Below, in pieces: positions 1 to 9,549 of a DNA stretch of 64,000 nucleotides. The DNA is from Cylindrospermum stagnale PCC 7417 (GTDB taxonomy: Bacteria > Cyanobacteriota > Cyanobacteriia > Cyanobacteriales > Nostocaceae): positions 4,987,501 to 5,051,500 of the forward strand of contig NC_019757.1 of NCBI RefSeq assembly GCF_000317535.1. Reading direction: 5' to 3'. A program made the translations under genes and the position numbers. Position 1 is the first letter of the stretch; the number at the start of each line of letters is the position of its first letter. The notes beneath the pieces were generated by a model. It did not search any database. It worked only from the letters and a program-made list of their open reading frames with translations, and was not told the DNA's origin.

Positions 1-44
1 GCCGTTGTTGTTGCGGTCTAACGTCGGCAAGGCATTATCCGGCT

Positions 45-557
45 TTACCCACCTTTTGCCAGGGAATACTTATTGTTTACTTGCTTGTCAACTTGACGTT
101 GTAAATCCTGTTCCTCAGAGCGCGGCAGGTAGGTGAGGGAACTCAACTCCTGCAACTGTACCCCGAAGTGGGTTAACACAGAAAAGTAACCCTGTGGGTT
201 AAAGGGCAGCACGATTCCTTTCAACCCTACTATGGCTTGCCAAAGTGCGATCGCATCCCCGACGCTGTGTGCCTGAAAAAACACCCAGATGAACAACAAA
301 GCTATAAAAGTCACGCTCCATGCCAACCACTTTGGTAAGGAAATCCCCTGCTTACGCCACCACTGATCAAGGCACAGATACGCCCCATGCAGTCCACCAA
401 ACACCACAAACGTCCAGTTGGCACCGTGCCACAGTCCAGCCAGCAGCATGGTAATTATCAGATTAAGATACTGGCGGATTTCTCCTTTGCGGTTGCCGCC
501 CTGGGGAATATACAGGTAATCTTTGAGAGAAAATTGAGATAGAGAATACTCAACAAT
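45..557 (-). pseudogene. MBOAT-family O-acyltransferase, C-terminal remnant
   Basis: The reading frame is open from 557 down to 45 and encodes the C-terminal part of an AlgI-like membrane-bound O-acyltransferase. The family hallmarks are visible: a KDYLYIPQGGNRKGE stretch (encoded near 525-480, upstream of the first ATG at 449), then LLAGLWHGANWTF with the conserved catalytic-type histidine, followed by hydrophobic segments. An in-frame TAA at 558-560 cuts off the N-terminal half to two thirds, since full-length family members are about 470-500 residues. The family acylates polysaccharides or similar acceptors in the membrane. With no start codon before the conserved block and most membrane helices missing, this is probably a decayed gene. 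An ORF starting at 449 would be non-functional by family standards. Confidence 0.7.
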
Positions 558-740
558 TTACGCTTAGTCATTCAACCTTTCATATTCTTTAATTTACTAA
601 AACCTTGGCTCAGAGTTTTTCCAGTTTCGCATTTATTGATTGGATTTATAACACTAATTGCATTGATGAATCGAATGCGAGGTGCTATTCCAAATACCTG
701 AGAATCTGAAGATTTCTTATTTTCCTCTGCCTAGAGTGAT

Positions 741-884
741 AGAAGAGCGTTAGGGACTTCCAACTAAAAAAATATTCCATCGCTTTGGCGAACATGGGAA
801 GCAGGGGGCGTAGGGGAAGAATCTAATAATCATCTTCGCTTCCAAAATTGAATAATTTAATTTCTGGAAGTCCCTTACTCTTCT
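741..884. repeat. MITE-like element with AGGGACTTCCA ends
   Basis: The imperfect terminal repeats TTAGGGACTTCCA (750-762) and TGGAAGTCCCTTA (865-877) face each other, and an AGAAGAG / CTCTTCT extension continues outside both. The interior has no ORF. The same end sequence recurs at 9531 and 14884 in this window, which supports a small non-autonomous dispersed element. Between 558 and 970 nothing else is recognisable. Confidence 0.5.
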
Positions 885-970
885 CTATTAATTGTGAGGT
901 ATATCTTGTCCTAAAAGGTCAATATTTACCTCAAAGCACAACAACAAAGCTAGAAGTGACTGAAAAGCTA

Positions 971-2812
971 TCATGCCTTTGATTTTTTTGAACATTCCCA
1001 TTTGTAGATCTGCTGATGTACTATTGATGAAGCAATGTAACTCCTAAGTATTGTCCCGCCATTGTCTCTCAAGTCTAAATCACTGGAGGGAATCAGCTTT
1101 ATGCACTCATCGCATGCCCAGAACAGAAATAGGCTAGTTGATACGTAATTTTGAAACGAGTAACAGCGCATAATGGACTCACAAAGATCACTGACGAGCT
1201 GAGATAATGAAGCAACAGCTTCAGAACAAGTAATCCGATCACCAAAATTTAAGTTTACGGAAGAGTAATTTTGTTTTGCTGCCTCACTACACCAACGAAG
1301 AATAGTCTTTGAGCATCTTACTAAGTCAGGCGGAGACAGGATATGAGAAATTTGGGGTTGAGCTATCTCTCCAGTCCACTTGAAAAGCCGCTGCTCCAAG
1401 TCGGGTAGTCTCATTTCCCTTATTCTATTCCTAGACCACTTTCTGATCTCCTCTTTGGCATTTGCATACAAGATCAAATCCAGTGGTCCATGCTTGTCAT
1501 AGAACATCATGTTTTCAACTACAAGTCGAACAAATTCGTCAATATTTAATTCTTCACCAAACAGAATAAACTCAGAAGAGAACTTAAGTTCTTCAATTTC
1601 AGGTGAGTTCAGCACAGCTTCTTTCCACGCTTGAACTTGTTTGTTCGATAATTGTTTGGTTTGTTGCTCAATTAGTTTTACACCATCAAGTGCTGGTTCA
1701 AAAATTTGCTCAATTGCATCAGCAATAGAATGAGACTGGGCTGTGAGCACAGAGATGAACAAATCTCCGTTGCTCTGCTCTTGTCTAACAAGAATTTGCT
1801 GCAAGAAATCGGACATATTTGGTAAAGGCTCTTCTAGTAGACCACCTGGATTATCGAAAGCAGAGTGGAAAGCTATGATTAATGAGCTTCTAGAGTGTCC
1901 TTCAATAGTGCGAAACCTGTGATGTATTAAAGAGCCTGCTGCAAAAACAATTGTTGTTGGCTCATTATCATTGGACACTTCTACTACGCTAGGTAATAGA
2001 TTATTCTTAATTTTTTTTTGGAATTCTAAAGCTTGTTCGATTGAATTATTCGTAACAAAAATAGAAGCGTTTTCGGTTGACCAGATCGTTCCATCTTCGG
2101 TTACATAACAATTCCTAGCACCCTTGTGCGTCCCTGGGAGATAAACGAAGTTTTGTCCTTTGGGTCCTGATACTTGGTGTTTTTCCCAGGTTAATAATAC
2201 CTTGTATTCATCATTGAAGGGCGTATTGTCGATATGCAACATATTATCTTGAGCGCAAACAACTATTGGCTCTGCATCTTTCGCTCGTGCATCGACGATT
2301 CTTATTGGTGCACCGATTTGGTAAGCTATAACCCCGATGACAAGAGGGTGTAAAAAAGCACTTTTAAATAAATGATTCTCAAGAAACTCCGGATGATTTC
2401 TCAGGTTCAGGTAAGAATGAATTAGACCAGTGCTTCCACACTCAGACATTAATTGATCATACTGCTTTACTAATTCTGCGAAGGATGTATTTGCTATAAG
2501 GTTTGCAAATACTATCGCTCCTTCTTCGTTAACCGTCTCTACCAACTGGCAGAACCATTTAGTAAACTTATCAGATTGTTCGCTGCCATAGCTTGTCGTC
2601 CATGATGCCCTTAATCTGGCAAGCAAAAATTTTCTAAAGCTATCCTTGTTTTCTCTACCTGAGAAACGCTTGTATACGTGTACAGCACGGAGATTATGTT
2701 CCTCAACAAGTTCAGGATAGACTTTCTCGCCAAGTACGCAGTGCTTATGTAAAGTAATTATGTCATTAGGACTTAATAGAACTGTAGATCTCAGTCGATC
2801 TATCATCTTCAT
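971..2812 (-). CDS. Putative Fe(II)/2-oxoglutarate-type oxygenase (divergent), 613 aa
   Basis: I do not recognise a named family for the whole protein. Residues about 150-320 resemble the phytanoyl-CoA-dioxygenase-like double-stranded beta helix. There is a HxD pair (HIDNTPF, H193/D195), a VYLPGTHKGARN segment (about 223-234), and then AAGSLIHHRFRTIEGHSRSSLIIAFH, which could supply the distal iron histidine (H297 or H298) and the 2-oxoglutarate arginine (R308). The N-terminal 150 and C-terminal 290 residues are mostly predicted helical with no motif I can name. The ATG at 2812 gives MKMIDRL. The gene stands alone, with about 490 bp to the next gene. The oxygenase reading is an inference from motif spacing. 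It could equally be an inactive cupin-like protein. Confidence 0.5.
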   Translation of the reverse strand: MKMIDRLRSTVLLSPNDIITLHKHCVLGEKVYPELVEEHNLRAVHVYKRFSGRENKDSFRKFLLARLRASWTTSYGSEQSDKFTKWFCQLVETVNEEGAIVFANLIANTSFAELVKQYDQLMSECGSTGLIHSYLNLRNHPEFLENHLFKSAFLHPLVIGVIAYQIGAPIRIVDARAKDAEPIVVCAQDNMLHIDNTPFNDEYKVLLTWEKHQVSGPKGQNFVYLPGTHKGARNCYVTEDGTIWSTENASIFVTNNSIEQALEFQKKIKNNLLPSVVEVSNDNEPTTIVFAAGSLIHHRFRTIEGHSRSSLIIAFHSAFDNPGGLLEEPLPNMSDFLQQILVRQEQSNGDLFISVLTAQSHSIADAIEQIFEPALDGVKLIEQQTKQLSNKQVQAWKEAVLNSPEIEELKFSSEFILFGEELNIDEFVRLVVENMMFYDKHGPLDLILYANAKEEIRKWSRNRIREMRLPDLEQRLFKWTGEIAQPQISHILSPPDLVRCSKTILRWCSEAAKQNYSSVNLNFGDRITCSEAVASLSQLVSDLCESIMRCYSFQNYVSTSLFLFWACDECIKLIPSSDLDLRDNGGTILRSYIASSIVHQQIYKWECSKKSKA

Positions 2813-3303
2813 AACTTTCTATCCCTTTATTATTCATCACCCAGTGTTAAATCTCGCATTTCGCCGGTTGAAAATTAGGTTTGTGACACAGGTATGCCCT
2901 CCGAAGATACTTCGATGTAACATTTTAACGATTTGTTCTGTCTACACGACCACTTAAAGCTAGTGCCATTAATTGGTGGAATAAACGCTGATGGTAAATT
3001 TAAGGTTAATTTTCGATGAAAATATTATTAAAGATTAGTCCAGATTAGTCCAGCAAAAAGCCAGGATACTTAAGAAAATTAACAGAAGTTTTATAACTGG
3101 AGTTTAGACTAGTTCGCGGTGCGAAACTCCAAACCTTTATGGTGATTGATGTACATTAAATATAAGCGCACCCACCCAAAACTTGAGCAGGAAATTTATA
3201 GTACTTTTGAACTGAAAATGTCCTCAGGGCAATCAAGGATGCGATCGCGCAGCTGTAATCTCCAGGATTTAAGCAAGTTAGCATCAAAAACCGAGCCACA
3301 AAC
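2813..3303. other. Intergenic region without recognisable gene
   Basis: About 490 bp between the putative oxygenase and the peptide exporter. It is AT-rich and contains a tandem AGATTAGTCC duplication near 3033-3052. The short ORFs here have no supporting features. It presumably holds the oxygenase promoter. Confidence 0.4.
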
Positions 3304-5562
3304 CTACAGCAACACACTCGATTTTTCCGACTGAAGCAACCGCGCATAAGACCCCCCAGTCTGTAACATCTCTTGATGAGTACCACGCTGCACCACTTGA
3401 CCCTGTTCCAGAACAATGATTTCGTCACAGTCGCGGATAGTGCTCAAGCGGTGCGCCACAATAATACAAGAACAACCCCGCAACCTTAAATTACGGTCAA
3501 TAATTTTTTCTGTTTCTGTATCTAGAGCGCTAGTTGCTTCATCCATAATCAAAATTGCTGGATCATTCACTAAAGCACGAGCAATTTCTAGGCGCTGACG
3601 CTGACCCCCACTTAAATTGACAGCACCCTCAAGTAAGTTCCCCTCATATCCTCCCGGTAAAGCCAGAATAACTTCATGAATTGCCGCATCAGTGGCAGCT
3701 CGCACTAACTGGTAATTCGACACTGTCTCATCCCATAAGGTGAGATTATCTCGGACGCTACCAGCATACAAAAAGATTTCCTGCTCTACCATCACCAGTG
3801 AATTAGACAATACCGCTCTAGGAATTTGTTCTCTAGGAATACCATCAAAAAGAATTTCTCCTGACCAAGGGTGGTAAAGTCCTGCTAATAATTTGGCGAC
3901 TGTAGATTTACCAGAACCACTACCACCTACAAGGGCTACCCGCTGTCCTGGTTTTAGTTGAAAACTCAGGTCTTTAATTAACGGACCATCTACCTGAGAA
4001 TAGCCAAATGTGACATTTTTTAACTCTACATATCCCTTGAGTTGAAAAAATGATCCATCTTGTAGCGGTTTGGCTGCTAATTCAGGATCTGTGGGATTCC
4101 GCAAAACATCATCAAGACGATTGAGGTCTCCTTCTAGTTCTTGTAGGCTACTACCAAAAATCACTAAAGAATTGACTGGATTTAGAAAGCTTTGCATTAA
4201 GCTTTGGAAAGCCACTAACATGCCGATGCTGAGGTGTCCATCCATCACTCGTAATCCCCCCATAATTAAAACTAAAAGGGAAGTTAAATTTGTGAGAAAT
4301 GTCGGTAAAATGCCGAGTATTTGATTGGTAATACCTAAGGATTGCTGACCGTTAATAAATTTTGTATAGTAACCAGACCAACGGGAAAAAAAATCAGACT
4401 CTAATGCTGATGCTTTAATAGTTTCCATGCTCTGGAGAGCAGCAATTTCTGTCCCCGCAACTTTACCTTGATCTTGGATCATTCGCATATAAATATCCCG
4501 ACGCTGCTGGGAAATGCCCTGCAATACCAAAATATTAATTGCTGCCGAGCAGATGCCAAGAATCGTGAGAACGCTATCATAAGCCAACATTACCAGGGCA
4601 TAAAAAACCACCATCACTACATCAATTACAGTTCTGGCTAACTGACCGGAGAGAATTTCTGCAACTTTAGTATTAATCATCACGCGATTGCTAATTTCTC
4701 CGGCAAACCTTTGGGCATAAAACCCTACTGGTAACCGCAGAATATGGTGCAGGAATTTACCAGACATTTCTACTGATAACTTGATATTGAGTTGTCTCAA
4801 AAAGCGCCGTTGGATTAATGTCAGTAATGTTTGCACTATCACAGTTATTGTCATACCCAAAACCAGCGGGCGCAACCAGTCGGTGCGGTTTTCTACCAGA
4901 ATATTATCAACAAAAATCTGGCTGAATACTGGTAAAGCTAAACCAGGAATAACGAGAAAGAATCCCGCTAATAAGCAATATAAAATAGCTGCCACAGAAC
5001 CCTGTAAGCGGTCTAAAAGTGAGCCGATCAGGCTAGGTTTCCGACCTCCTATTTGGAAATCTGTTCCTGGTTCCATCACCAGTACAACCCCTGTGTAGGC
5101 TTCATCGAATTCCTGAGTTGATACTCTGCGTGAACCTGTGGCGGGGTCATTGAGATAAACCCAATCTTTTTTAAATCCTTCTACTACTAAGAAATGATTA
5201 AAATTCCAAAATACAATGTATGGTGGACGTAGTTCTTGCAATTGTGCCAATTGCTTTTTAAAACCTTTTGCTTGCATTCCATAGTTTCTGGCAGCTTTGA
5301 TCATATTAGAAGCTTTGCTACCATCACGAGAAACACCGCAATTTTGCCGTAGTTCTGCTAGAGGCACTATTTTTCGATAGTAAGCCAAAATAATTCCTAA
5401 AGCGGCAGCACCACACTCTACAGCTTCCATTTGTAGCAGGGTAGGAGTTTTGACACGTGGGGGAATTTTGCCTTGCTCTTTGCCTAGGTTTGACGTAGAT
5501 GCTTTTTTGATGAAGGGATTAAGATTTTGAATTGAGGATAATAATTTCTGAATCAATTGCAC
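3304..5562 (-). CDS. NHLM-type peptidase-containing ABC exporter (C39 peptidase/permease/ATPase)
   Basis: A bifunctional exporter that would cleave a double-glycine-type leader and pump the mature peptide across the inner membrane. An N-terminal C39 cysteine peptidase (about 38-165) shows C50 in MEAVECGAAALGI, H123 in NFNHFLVVEGF and D139 in LNDPATG, a complete catalytic set. A membrane domain (about 180-470) follows. The ATPase has Walker A GGSGSGKS (546-553), signature LSGGQ (650-654), Walker B LIMDEA (671-676) and H-loop H704. The length of 752 aa is normal. It starts 22 bp after the HlyD gene stop, so the two are almost certainly co-transcribed. With the peptidase-less ABC protein at 12202 it matches the two-exporter layout of nitrile-hydratase-leader microcin (NHLM) systems. 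Confidence 0.88.
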   Translation of the reverse strand: MQLIQKLLSSIQNLNPFIKKASTSNLGKEQGKIPPRVKTPTLLQMEAVECGAAALGIILAYYRKIVPLAELRQNCGVSRDGSKASNMIKAARNYGMQAKGFKKQLAQLQELRPPYIVFWNFNHFLVVEGFKKDWVYLNDPATGSRRVSTQEFDEAYTGVVLVMEPGTDFQIGGRKPSLIGSLLDRLQGSVAAILYCLLAGFFLVIPGLALPVFSQIFVDNILVENRTDWLRPLVLGMTITVIVQTLLTLIQRRFLRQLNIKLSVEMSGKFLHHILRLPVGFYAQRFAGEISNRVMINTKVAEILSGQLARTVIDVVMVVFYALVMLAYDSVLTILGICSAAINILVLQGISQQRRDIYMRMIQDQGKVAGTEIAALQSMETIKASALESDFFSRWSGYYTKFINGQQSLGITNQILGILPTFLTNLTSLLVLIMGGLRVMDGHLSIGMLVAFQSLMQSFLNPVNSLVIFGSSLQELEGDLNRLDDVLRNPTDPELAAKPLQDGSFFQLKGYVELKNVTFGYSQVDGPLIKDLSFQLKPGQRVALVGGSGSGKSTVAKLLAGLYHPWSGEILFDGIPREQIPRAVLSNSLVMVEQEIFLYAGSVRDNLTLWDETVSNYQLVRAATDAAIHEVILALPGGYEGNLLEGAVNLSGGQRQRLEIARALVNDPAILIMDEATSALDTETEKIIDRNLRLRGCSCIIVAHRLSTIRDCDEIIVLEQGQVVQRGTHQEMLQTGGSYARLLQSEKSSVLL

Positions 5563-5584
5563 AAGATCATCCCCTAAAATAAGT

Positions 5585-7027
5585 TTAGTTAATACCTGTA
5601 AATTCTCTTAAAATAGGCAAGACATAAGTAATTGGTGCTTGCTCTGTCACTTTCACCCGAACACTGGTAGTTGTGCCAGCAGAGATGTTTAATTCTGGTC
5701 CCTTGGAAGAAGACCATTTATAACCGCTCAATGTAGATGCATCTATTTCCATTTCTGCACGTACTTCTATTTCACCTCCTCCAGTCGGCATGAGTTTTGC
5801 CACTAAGTCAGAATTGCCAACAACAGAATTAGCACCTTCTTTCGTCACAGGTAAGGGGGAAACAGAGGTAATCTTGCCAACAATGCCACCAAAGCGTTCT
5901 CGCTTCACAGAGTCGGGGGTGATTTGCACGGTCATTCCTGGTTTAATCTGCTTACCATCTTTGATGTCAAAGTAGGAGACAGCAATCAGTGAGGTGTCTT
6001 TACCGCCGGTGTTCAGTGTCATAATCCGAGTTCCCGGGCTAGCAACTTGTCCCTCAAAAGCTGTAACTTCTAGTACGCAGCCACTGTTAACGCTGACAAT
6101 TTGGCTATTTTCTGCTACTTGTTTTTCGAGTTGTGCGATCGCACGATTAACTTCTTGAATTTGATTGAGTCTAATATTGAGATCGACCAAAGTATCTTGT
6201 TCTAGACGTTTACTTCTTGTATCCAGTTCTTTCAATTGAGCTTGAAGATCGCCCACAGAACTAAGATTTCCTAAGTATCTTTGTTGAGCTTCTGTCTCGC
6301 TCACGTCTAACTGCTTCAGTTGCGCTCTGATATCATATACACTTTGGAGTCCCTGTTTATATTCTTGCTCTGCTTGCAAAACCGTATCTTTGGCTATTGC
6401 TCCAGCATTTAAGAGTTGCTGACGCTTAAACAATCTATCTTTGAGTATGGGTGCAAGAGCTAATGTATCATTTAGGCGTTGCTGCAAACTAATTCGCTGT
6501 TGTCTAATGGCATTTAAGCCTTTTTCATAAAATGCAGGTGTCAACGCCTGAGTATCCTGCAACCGTTGGTTTAAACTAGCTTTGGCAGATGCGATCGCCA
6601 CTTTTTCCGTATCGGTGCGTTGTCGTTGAATCAACTGCATATATTGCTCTTGTGTCTGCAATTGCGACATTTTTGAACGCTGGGACTGCAATTGCTGCTT
6701 GAGTTCCGTGGGGTCAATTGTGGCTAATATGTGTCCTTTTTCGATGCATTCACCAGTCTTGACATTCAAAGTCTTCAATTGACCAGATATCGGGGACTCA
6801 AAAGTCATCACCCGATAAGGTCGAATTAGCGCCCCCTTGCCAATCACCGTGATGGGAATGCGTCCAAAAATACTCCAAATTAACCCAAGCACCACTAAAC
6901 CGCCCAGAGTAGCCAAGGGTATCCAATCCTTTGGACTAACTACCTGCATTAGCTGATCCAGTCTTTCTGGAGACGATAAACGCTCTAGTGACTCCTTGCG
7001 AAATATACTGTCTCTATTTTCAGCCAT
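5585..7027 (-). CDS. HlyD-family membrane fusion protein, NHLM-type
   Basis: Periplasmic adaptor of a type I-like export machine, linking the inner-membrane ABC exporter to an outer-membrane channel. Residues about 36-58 form a single membrane anchor (IPLATLGGLVVLGLIW). A first lipoyl half follows (about 75-110), then a long coiled-coil region (about 110-295), the second lipoyl half (GCVLEVTAFEGQVASPGTRI), and a beta-barrel part ending near 480. The length of 480 aa is usual. The gene lies immediately upstream of the C39 exporter on the same strand. Heptamer repeats sit directly before its start (7034-7073), separating it from the cyclic-nucleotide-binding protein. Confidence 0.87.
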   Translation of the reverse strand: MAENRDSIFRKESLERLSSPERLDQLMQVVSPKDWIPLATLGGLVVLGLIWSIFGRIPITVIGKGALIRPYRVMTFESPISGQLKTLNVKTGECIEKGHILATIDPTELKQQLQSQRSKMSQLQTQEQYMQLIQRQRTDTEKVAIASAKASLNQRLQDTQALTPAFYEKGLNAIRQQRISLQQRLNDTLALAPILKDRLFKRQQLLNAGAIAKDTVLQAEQEYKQGLQSVYDIRAQLKQLDVSETEAQQRYLGNLSSVGDLQAQLKELDTRSKRLEQDTLVDLNIRLNQIQEVNRAIAQLEKQVAENSQIVSVNSGCVLEVTAFEGQVASPGTRIMTLNTGGKDTSLIAVSYFDIKDGKQIKPGMTVQITPDSVKRERFGGIVGKITSVSPLPVTKEGANSVVGNSDLVAKLMPTGGGEIEVRAEMEIDASTLSGYKWSSSKGPELNISAGTTTSVRVKVTEQAPITYVLPILREFTGIN

Positions 7028-7033
7028 GAACGG

Positions 7034-7073
7034 TAATTGGTAATTGGTAATTGGTAATTGGTAATGGGTAATG
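7034..7073. repeat. Short tandem heptamer repeat TAATTGG/TAATGGG
   Basis: Four copies of TAATTGG (7034-7061) run into one TAATGGG (7062-7068) and a partial copy. It is a short tandemly repeated sequence typical of heterocystous cyanobacteria. A second tract of related TTTTGAA heptamers follows at about 7094-7117. It lies directly upstream of the HlyD start codon, so it occupies that gene's 5' region. Confidence 0.9.
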
Positions 7074-7119
7074 TATTCTCTTCACCACACAAAATTTTGA
7101 ATTTTGAATTTTGAATTGT

Positions 7120-8169
7120 TTAACGTTGTCTGTTAAGACGTTTAATCATCCAATCAAATCTAGCTCCAGCTAGGGCTGTGTTGTCTAAAGTATCTAAGTT
7201 GAGTTCATCTTCAACTTCGATATCTTCTGCTAATAGTTGGTTTAGTTGATCAGCCAGCTTGCCAAACCCACGCCGTAATAGTCTGTCCCGCAGGCGATCC
7301 ACCAAAACTACAGCGATCGCTCGATAAAAGCGTGCCATAAATCCTGTATCTTGCTTCAATTTTTCAGCTAATATTGGCTGTGGTAATGCCAGCAATAAAG
7401 AAAATTCTGATGCCTTAACTGTAGCAGAAGCAATTCCAGTTTCCACAAAAGACATTTCTCCTAAAATTTCCCCCTTGAATGATTTAGCGATTTCTTTTTG
7501 GGCAATTTCACTCTGTTGAGTAGAAACAAAAATTCCCAATGTTCCATCTAATAAAATATACACTGCCTCAACGGGTTTTCCTTGCTCAATCAGCACTGTA
7601 CCCGGAGTTACTTTCTGACTTTTTCCTTGAGCAATCATCCAATCAATATCACCATCATTCAAGATGGCAAATACAAATAAAACTTTTCGTAGTGGCTCCC
7701 CCGGAACTACGTTGTGCTTTGCCAAGAAATCAGAAAGACTCCGTAACTGCTGCGACAGCGAGACAGAAAGCATTTGATAAAAATGAGCAGCAAAATCTGT
7801 ATCTTGCTCCTGCTTTTTGAGCAACAAATGTTTTGGCAGAGCTAACACTCGTGAGTTTTCTAGAGCAATAACAGTGCTAGAAGAGGGACGATCATCTATA
7901 AAAGATAAAGTGCCCACAATCTTGCCAGGAGATATGCGATCGATTTCTTGCCCATCGTCTACGCCTCCTGCTTGGGAAACAAAAACTGTTAATTCTCCCT
8001 CTAATAAAATGTACAGTTGATCAATGGTCAATTGACCTTCTTGAATTAAAAGTTCACCAGTATGGCACTCGATGACTTTGCCCACACGGAGCATCCAATC
8101 AATGTCACTTTCCTTGAAGGTAGCAAAATTAGGAAAATTAGCTAGAATTTGTCTGAGCATAGTATTCAA
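7120..8169 (-). CDS. Double cyclic-nucleotide-binding-domain protein
   Basis: Two consecutive CNB/CRP-type sensor domains: about residues 14-140 (LLIQEGQLTIDQLYILLEGELTVFV... GKIVGTLSFIDDRPSSSTVIAL) and 175-300 (VLIEQGKPVEAVYILLDGTLGIFV... GEILGEMSFVETGIASATVKA). No DNA-binding helix-turn-helix is visible, so it is not a classical CRP regulator. Proteins of this type accompany NHLM exporters. The gene is on the same strand as the HlyD and C39 exporter genes and 92 bp upstream of HlyD. A nucleotide cyclase at 9643 could provide the ligand, but this is inference. The canonical phosphate-binding arginine of CRP is not obvious in either domain (GEMSFVETGIASATV has no R at the expected place), so real cNMP binding is uncertain. 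Confidence 0.8.
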   Translation of the reverse strand: MNTMLRQILANFPNFATFKESDIDWMLRVGKVIECHTGELLIQEGQLTIDQLYILLEGELTVFVSQAGGVDDGQEIDRISPGKIVGTLSFIDDRPSSSTVIALENSRVLALPKHLLLKKQEQDTDFAAHFYQMLSVSLSQQLRSLSDFLAKHNVVPGEPLRKVLFVFAILNDGDIDWMIAQGKSQKVTPGTVLIEQGKPVEAVYILLDGTLGIFVSTQQSEIAQKEIAKSFKGEILGEMSFVETGIASATVKASEFSLLLALPQPILAEKLKQDTGFMARFYRAIAVVLVDRLRDRLLRRGFGKLADQLNQLLAEDIEVEDELNLDTLDNTALAGARFDWMIKRLNRQR

Positions 8170-8223
8170 GCTGTTTATGAGAGAATAAGTAGGTGGGCGT
8201 AAATATTGGTCGTTGGGATTAGG

Positions 8224-8321
8224 TAATGGGTAATGGGTAATGGGTAATGGGTAATGGGTAATGGGTAATGGGTAATGGGTAATGGGTAATGGGTAATGGG
8301 TAATGGGTAATGGGTAATGGG
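8224..8321. repeat. Perfect tandem heptamer repeat (TAATGGG)14
   Basis: Fourteen uninterrupted identical copies of TAATGGG span exactly 98 bp in the divergent promoter region between the cyclic-nucleotide-binding protein (minus) and DUF928 (plus). Copy perfection suggests recent slippage. Such tracts vary in length between strains. Confidence 0.97.
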
Positions 8322-8760
8322 CAAGAGGGTTTTAGAATATTTCAAATTTGTTTACATAGTTATCTTTATTTATGCCTTTCTACTTATCTAATAAGAGCAT
8401 GACTTCGGGTTAATAGTGACACTGTTTGCACCCGATAATACTAAGACATCGGCAGTGCATTGAGAAGAATAGAGTACTCTCTTGACTATCCCGCCTAGTT
8501 GTTTTCAACACAACCGTTTTTGCTTCACAGCGGGCATACTGTTGATACTAGGTAGTCGTTGCAACTTTTATTAGCCTACTTGTACAAGTATCAGTATTAA
8601 TTTATATCAGCAAATACTATTAACCAAAAGAAAGTTCGCTTATAATATCATGTCAAGCTGAATACTAATTATTACCGTATAATATCAATTCCTACAGCAT
8701 ACCCAGAATAAAAGTGAAATAGATTTACAAATAATTAACAAATAATTAACTGGACTTAAT
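8322..8760. promoter_or_regulatory. Divergent intergenic region of the NHLM locus
   Basis: About 440 bp of AT-rich DNA before the DUF928 start. I searched it for a small leader-type precursor peptide and saw none. Promoters for the plus-strand gene and probably for the minus-strand operon should lie here, but no promoter element is certain. Confidence 0.35.
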
Positions 8761-9549
8761 ATGACTTGGATAAATAAAGTTCTGCATCTGACAACAGTTC
8801 CCTTCTCTCTAGGATTATCGATTATTTCTGCTTTCCCCGGATTGGCTGAAGCTGAATCGCAGCTAAGTTTAACAGTTTCACCGGCAGTTAAGAACTGGAA
8901 GATTAGTCAAAATTTTATCCCACCGAATCGGGGAACGCCCATGACTACTGCTGGAGGAGGAACCCGTAGTTCCTGTACTCAACAAAGTAAGAAGGTGTTA
9001 ACCCCCTTAATACCTCAGAAAAAATTGGGCTTGACCCTGAGTGAGCGCCCAAATTTCTACTGGTTTGTGCCACAAATTACTGCACAAACTGCGGAATTTT
9101 CACTACTAGATAACAAGGGAGATATAGTCTATGAAACGACTTTTGCGCTTCCTAGCAAACCGGGAATTATCGGGTTTAGTCTCCCATCCAATGCGCCAAG
9201 CCTGGAAGTTGGTAAACAGTATCAGTGGTATTTAGCGATCGCTTGCCGTCCTGAAGAAACAGATGAAAAGCTGATTGTCTCCGGGTGGGTAGAACGAACC
9301 AAAGCCACTCCAGAACTGTTGATCAAGCTAGCGACCACAGATTCAAAGCAACTTTCAAGCGTTTACGCCACAGCCGGTATTTGGCACGAAGCTCTGAATA
9401 CTGTAGTCCAGCAACGTTGTACTTCCCCCAAAGAACGCACAGTATTCGCTAATTGGCAAGCATTATTAAGCTCTGTAGGGTTAAAAAATGTAGTTGCAGA
9501 ACCGCTGGTTAATAGCTGCACATCCAATAATAAGGGACTTCCAATTTAA
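8761..9549 (+). CDS. DUF928 family secreted protein
   Basis: A 262-residue protein with an N-terminal signal peptide (hydrophobic stretch about 6-28, then AEAESQ). The DUF928-type body includes RGTPMTTAGGGTR (about 58-70), LTPLIPQKKLGLTLSERPNFYWFVP, and KPGIIGFSLPS...LEVGKQYQWYLAIAC. The function of the family is unknown; it is common in cyanobacteria next to CHASE2 proteins, as here. It is probably periplasmic. The last codons and the stop are supplied by a dispersed repeat (AAGGGACTTCCAATTTAA), so the native C-terminus may have been altered by insertion. Confidence 0.85.
   Translation: MTWINKVLHLTTVPFSLGLSIISAFPGLAEAESQLSLTVSPAVKNWKISQNFIPPNRGTPMTTAGGGTRSSCTQQSKKVLTPLIPQKKLGLTLSERPNFYWFVPQITAQTAEFSLLDNKGDIVYETTFALPSKPGIIGFSLPSNAPSLEVGKQYQWYLAIACRPEETDEKLIVSGWVERTKATPELLIKLATTDSKQLSSVYATAGIWHEALNTVVQQRCTSPKERTVFANWQALLSSVGLKNVVAEPLVNSCTSNNKGLPI

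Noticed and set aside
8224-8321. Possible CRISPR array
   Set aside because: The repeat unit is 7 bp, perfectly tandem and without spacers, so it is a microsatellite-type tract.
8322-8760. Search for an NHLM precursor peptide
   Set aside because: No ORF with a leader and GG-type site or ribosome-binding site was found in this intergenic region.
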